Shown here: one piece after another, positions 5,406-7,901 of the stretch
How the letters are laid out: the number at the start of each line of letters is the position of its first letter
Numbering within the stretch: position 1 is the stretch's first letter
Origin: an uncultured Clostridia bacterium
GTDB taxonomy: Bacteria; Bacillota; Clostridia; Lachnospirales; Anaerotignaceae
Length of the DNA: 7,901 bases
Assembly: GCA_947036475.1 (NCBI GenBank)
Contig: CAMQRG010000093.1
Span: forward strand, 1 to 7,901
Reading direction: 5' to 3'
Position numbers and translations under genes: made by a program
The notes under the pieces: generated by a model
The model's input: only the letters and a program-made list of their open reading frames with translations
What the model was told of the DNA's origin: nothing
The model's database searches: none

Positions 5406-6929
5406 ATGGAATATTTACTGGGGATTGACATTGGTACTTCCGGTACGAAAACGGTACTTTTCGACAGGAACGCCAATCCCGTTGCGGCAAAAACATTTGA
5501 ATACCCGTTGTATCAGGAGCAGAACGGCTGGGCGGAGCAGGAGCCGGAGGACTGGTGGCAGGCTGCGGTGCAGGGCGTGCGGCAGGTGCTGTACGCGTCC
5601 GGCGTTTCCCCTGAGGATATTAAGGGGATCGGCCTTTCCGGACAGATGCATGGGCTTGTAATGCTGGACGAAAAGGGCGAAGTCCTGCGGCGTTCGATTA
5701 TCTGGTGTGACCAGAGAACGGGCGAAGAAGTGGAGGACATGAACCACCTGCTCACGCCGGAAAAAATCATTCAGATTACGGCAAACCCTGCTGTGACAGG
5801 CTTTACGGCGGCGAAAATACTTTGGGTCAAAAAGCATGAGCCCGAACTTTACGCGAAATGTGCGCACATCCTTCTGCCGAAAGATTATATCCGCTATAAA
5901 CTGACGGGCGAATATGCTACGGAGGTTTCGGACGCTTCCGGTATGCAGCTGATGGACGTAGCAAAACGCACGTGGTCTGATGAAATACTGGAAGGGCTCG
6001 GCATTGAGAAAAGCCTGCTGGGGAAGATGTACGAATCGCAGGACGTGACGGGGACAGTGCATAAAGAAGCAGCGGCGTTGACAGGGCTTGCGGAAGGCAC
6101 CATTGTGGTCGGCGGCGCGGGCGACAACCCGGCGGCGGCAGTGGGTACGGGCATTGTTTCGCAGGGCAAGGCGTTTACGACCATTGGTACATCGGCCGTA
6201 GTTTATGCGGTTTCGGATAAAATGGCTCTTGACCCGAAAGGGCGCGTGCATACGCTTTGCGCGTCTGTACCGGGCAAATGGACAGTTATGAGCTGCACGC
6301 AGGCGGCGGGGCTTTCCCTGCAATGGCTGCGGAATAATGTTTGCACGCCTGAAATGGCGGAGGCTGCGGAAAAGGGTGTTGACCCTTACGAAATTATGAC
6401 GGCAGAAGCGGCGGGTGTGCCGATTGGCGCGGAAAAGCTGCTGTACCTGCCTTACCTGATGGGGGAACGTTCTCCGCACCCTGACCCGGACTGCCGCGGC
6501 GTGTTTTTCGGGCTTTCCGCGATGCACCAGAGGCCGCATTTGATACGCGCTGTGATGGAGGGTATTTCGTTTTCACAGTGGGAATGTGTGGAGGTGTTCC
6601 GCGAGATGGGCGTGCCTATTGAGGATATGATGATTTGCGGCGGCGGCGGCAGGAGCCCGTTCTGGCGGCAGATGCTTTCGGATATGTATAGCTGTCCGGT
6701 GAGTACGGTGCAGTCCGACCAGGGCGGCGCATTGGGCGCGGCGATACTGGCAGGCGTCGGCGCGGGTATTTACAGTGATTTGGAAACGGCCTGCGCGGAA
6801 CTGGTGCGGAAGAAGGACGTTTCCCAGCCGGACATGGGCGCAAACGGCGAATACGCGAAATATTTTGGGCTTTACAAAGGGCTTTACCGCACGCTGTTTG
6901 GCAGCTTCAAAGAACTGCGGGATATATAA
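5406..6929 (+). CDS. xylB: Xylulokinase (FGGY family)
   Basis: This 507-residue cytoplasmic kinase phosphorylates D-xylulose with ATP to D-xylulose 5-phosphate, feeding the pentose phosphate pathway. The N-terminal FGGY domain starts with GIDIGTSGTKT (6-16, with D8 in the phosphate-binding loop). It carries the xylulokinase signature SGQMHGLVMLD (78-88) and IIWCDQRT (98-105). GGAGDNPAAAVGTG (236-249) holds D240, the expected catalytic base. The C-terminal domain has TTIGTSAVV (258-266), CGGGGRSPFW (411-420) and SDQGGALGAAI (437-447). Length matches family members of about 490-510 residues. The ATG at 5406 has a modest ribosome site, AGGCGGTGG (5393-5401), 4 bp upstream; an in-frame TTG at 5385 is less likely. 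It lies 22 bp after the dehydrogenase with no promoter between, so the two form one transcript. The GQMHG motif favours xylulose over ribulose, glycerol or gluconate as substrate. Confidence 0.94.
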   Translation: MEYLLGIDIGTSGTKTVLFDRNANPVAAKTFEYPLYQEQNGWAEQEPEDWWQAAVQGVRQVLYASGVSPEDIKGIGLSGQMHGLVMLDEKGEVLRRSIIWCDQRTGEEVEDMNHLLTPEKIIQITANPAVTGFTAAKILWVKKHEPELYAKCAHILLPKDYIRYKLTGEYATEVSDASGMQLMDVAKRTWSDEILEGLGIEKSLLGKMYESQDVTGTVHKEAAALTGLAEGTIVVGGAGDNPAAAVGTGIVSQGKAFTTIGTSAVVYAVSDKMALDPKGRVHTLCASVPGKWTVMSCTQAAGLSLQWLRNNVCTPEMAEAAEKGVDPYEIMTAEAAGVPIGAEKLLYLPYLMGERSPHPDPDCRGVFFGLSAMHQRPHLIRAVMEGISFSQWECVEVFREMGVPIEDMMICGGGGRSPFWRQMLSDMYSCPVSTVQSDQGGALGAAILAGVGAGIYSDLETACAELVRKKDVSQPDMGANGEYAKYFGLYKGLYRTLFGSFKELRDI

Positions 6930-6935
6930 AAATCC

Positions 6936-7132
6936 TGGGACGCTGTCCCAAACCCTGCAAGCCCTTTGAAAAGGGCTTGACCCCAAACTTTATTGCGAAA
7001 AACTTCGTTTTTCGGAAGCCGAAGCAAGAAATATCCAGAGCTTTTGGTGCGGAAAACATCGTTTTCCGCCATAAAAGTTCTTTGCCCCGCTTTCTGTGAA
7101 AGAAAGCGGGCGGGGTTTGGGGCAGAGCCCCA
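6936..7132. repeat. Composite hairpin element, copy 2
   Basis: The gap between xylulokinase and acetyltransferase genes carries the same architecture as 2844-3023. From the left: TGGGAC-gct-GTCCCA (6936-6950); a 10-bp stem (6958-6967 with 6970-6979); CGAAAAAC-ttc-GTTTTTCG (6996-7014); a little-structured centre (7015-7048); GCGGAAAAC-atc-GTTTTCCGC (7049-7069); CCCGCTTTC paired with GAAAGCGGG (7086-7110); TGGGGC-aga-GCCCCA (7118-7132). By hand alignment the left 59 columns against copy 1 (2845-2903 with 6937-6993) show 53 identities and two 1-base gaps. The two arms of this copy also match each other in inverse: CCCAAACCC spacers, then AAACTTTAT against ATAAAAGTT, then a GCGRAAAAC hairpin. There is no T-run after the last hairpin and no coding sequence seen. 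Confidence 0.85.
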
Positions 7133-7164
7133 TAATCTTTTTCACTAAAAAAGGAGGCGGGGAT

Positions 7165-7800
7165 ATGGACCATATTAAGCGGCGGGACGCGGGCTTTGCC
7201 TATGTGTCAGACGGCAGCGTGCTGGAACAGCAGAAACACGCAAGACGTCTGACACAGGCATTGAATACTGCTGACCGCGCGGACTTTGATAAAATCGCGG
7301 GCATTGTTAAGGAACTGTTTGGAAAATCCGACGGTGCCTGGGTAAACCCGCCGTTTTACTGCGATTACGGCTTTAATATTGAGGTCGGCAAAAACTTTTT
7401 CGCAAATTACAATTGTACGATTCTGGACGTGGCAAAAGTGCGGATTGGCGATAACTGCCAGATGGCCCCGAATGTGGCGATTTATACGGCAGGCCACCCG
7501 ATACATCCCGCCACGAGGAATACCATGTATGAATATGGTATCGAAATCAATATCGGGGATAATGTCTGGATTGGCGGGAATACCGTTATCTGCCCGGGCG
7601 TGCGGATTGGGGATAATGTGGTCATTGGCGCGGGCAGCGTCGTGACAAAGGATATTCCGGACTGGTGCATTGCCGGAGGGAATCCCTGCAAGGTTATACG
7701 GGAAATTACGGAGGCGGACAGGAAGTTTTATTATAAGGACAGGGAGTTCGACAGCGAAGCATGGGCGGACGTGCAGAAAAGGATTGCGGAGAAGGAATAG
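7165..7800 (+). CDS. Sugar O-acetyltransferase (LacA/Maa/NodL-like, left-handed beta-helix)
   Basis: This 211-residue cytoplasmic enzyme is expected to move acetyl from acetyl-CoA to a sugar or polyol hydroxyl. Residues about 5-55 match a Maa-type N-terminal helical domain, though the common MLAGELYD motif is replaced by DAGFAYVSD. Residues about 70-165 are hexapeptide repeats of the left-handed beta-helix: IEVGKN, VRIGDN, INIGDNVWIGGNTVI, VRIGDNVVIGAGSVV. H111 in YTAGHPIHP is the expected catalytic histidine and WIGGN (135-139) belongs to the acetyl-CoA side. The C-terminus has the usual GNPCKVIR (172-179) and a charged tail. It is slightly longer than LacA or Maa (about 180-205). The ATG at 7165 has AAGGAGG (7151-7157) 7 bp upstream; upstream in-frame sequence lies in the repeat element. 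It may be co-transcribed through the element with the kinase gene, but this is not certain. The acceptor is not readable; a role in releasing excess non-metabolised polyol, as proposed for LacA, is inference. Confidence 0.92.
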   Translation: MDHIKRRDAGFAYVSDGSVLEQQKHARRLTQALNTADRADFDKIAGIVKELFGKSDGAWVNPPFYCDYGFNIEVGKNFFANYNCTILDVAKVRIGDNCQMAPNVAIYTAGHPIHPATRNTMYEYGIEINIGDNVWIGGNTVICPGVRIGDNVVIGAGSVVTKDIPDWCIAGGNPCKVIREITEADRKFYYKDREFDSEAWADVQKRIAEKE

Positions 7801-7834
7801 GCAGAGGATACAATTTTATAGGAAGGCTGGAATA

Positions 7835-7858
7835 AAGGCGGCTTGCTAAGGCGGCTTG
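7835..7858. repeat. Tandem 11-bp direct repeat, 13-bp period
   Basis: AAGGCGGCTTG occurs at 7835-7845 and again, identical, at 7848-7858, with CT between. It lies 34 bp after the acetyltransferase stop and its last base begins the inverted repeat 7858-7901. Function unknown; it could be a protein-binding iteron-like pair or part of an element that continues past the window. Confidence 0.7.
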
Positions 7859-7901
7859 ACTTAAGAAAACAAATTTTTCTTTTTGCTTGGTTTCTTAAGT
7901 C
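7858..7901. repeat. 11-bp perfect inverted repeat at the window edge
   Basis: GACTTAAGAAA (7858-7868) is the exact reverse complement of TTTCTTAAGTC (7891-7901), with a 22-base A/T-rich loop. An inner CAAA (7870-7873) / TTTG (7882-7885) pairing could tighten the loop. It could be the stem of a terminator for the acetyltransferase gene whose T-run is cut off by the window end, a regulator site, or the border of an element. The sequence here does not decide. Confidence 0.6.

Noticed and set aside
4187..5476. Long open frame on the - strand opposite the dehydrogenase (and similar ones opposite the ATPase, binding protein and kinase genes)
   Set aside because: They mirror strongly supported + strand genes, have Cys/His/Arg-rich compositions typical of antisense frames, and show no recognisable domains.

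Overview
The window looks like a stretch of a Clostridia (Lachnospiraceae-like, Gram-positive, anaerobic) chromosome. The signs are strong AGGAGG-type ribosome binding sites, a lipoprotein-type solute-binding protein with an LAGC lipobox, sigma-70/A promoters, U-tract terminators, moderate G+C with GCG/GGC-rich coding, and intergenic hairpin clusters of a kind common in gut Firmicutes. The genus cannot be told from the sequence alone.

All six genes are on the + strand. Bases 1-339 hold a rho-independent terminator for an unseen upstream gene (43-79), one weak and one near-perfect sigma-70 promoter (102-130, 212-241) and a leader of about 90 nt. Next comes a ribose/xylose-type ABC importer: a double ATPase (340-1854), a permease whose ATG directly follows the ATPase stop (1855-2823), a cluster of hairpins (2844-3023), and the lipoprotein binding protein (3109-4107). 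A strong terminator closes this block (4151-4188).

A second unit starts at an extended -10 promoter (4266-4294) overlapped and preceded by three near-identical direct repeats. It encodes a zinc polyol dehydrogenase of the xylitol/sorbitol dehydrogenase family (4349-5383) and a xylulokinase (5406-6929). A second copy of the hairpin cluster follows (6936-7132), then a LacA/Maa-type sugar O-acetyltransferase (7165-7800). The last 67 bases hold an 11-bp tandem direct repeat running into an 11-bp inverted repeat that ends exactly at the window edge.

The simplest joint reading is uptake and catabolism of a pentitol, best guess xylitol. The ABC importer brings it in, the dehydrogenase makes D-xylulose, and xylulokinase makes D-xylulose 5-phosphate for the pentose phosphate pathway. 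No xylose isomerase and no regulator is present in the window. The least explained feature is the pair of composite hairpin elements: each is an imperfect inverted repeat whose arms each carry three hairpins, with outer parts conserved between copies and middles that differ.
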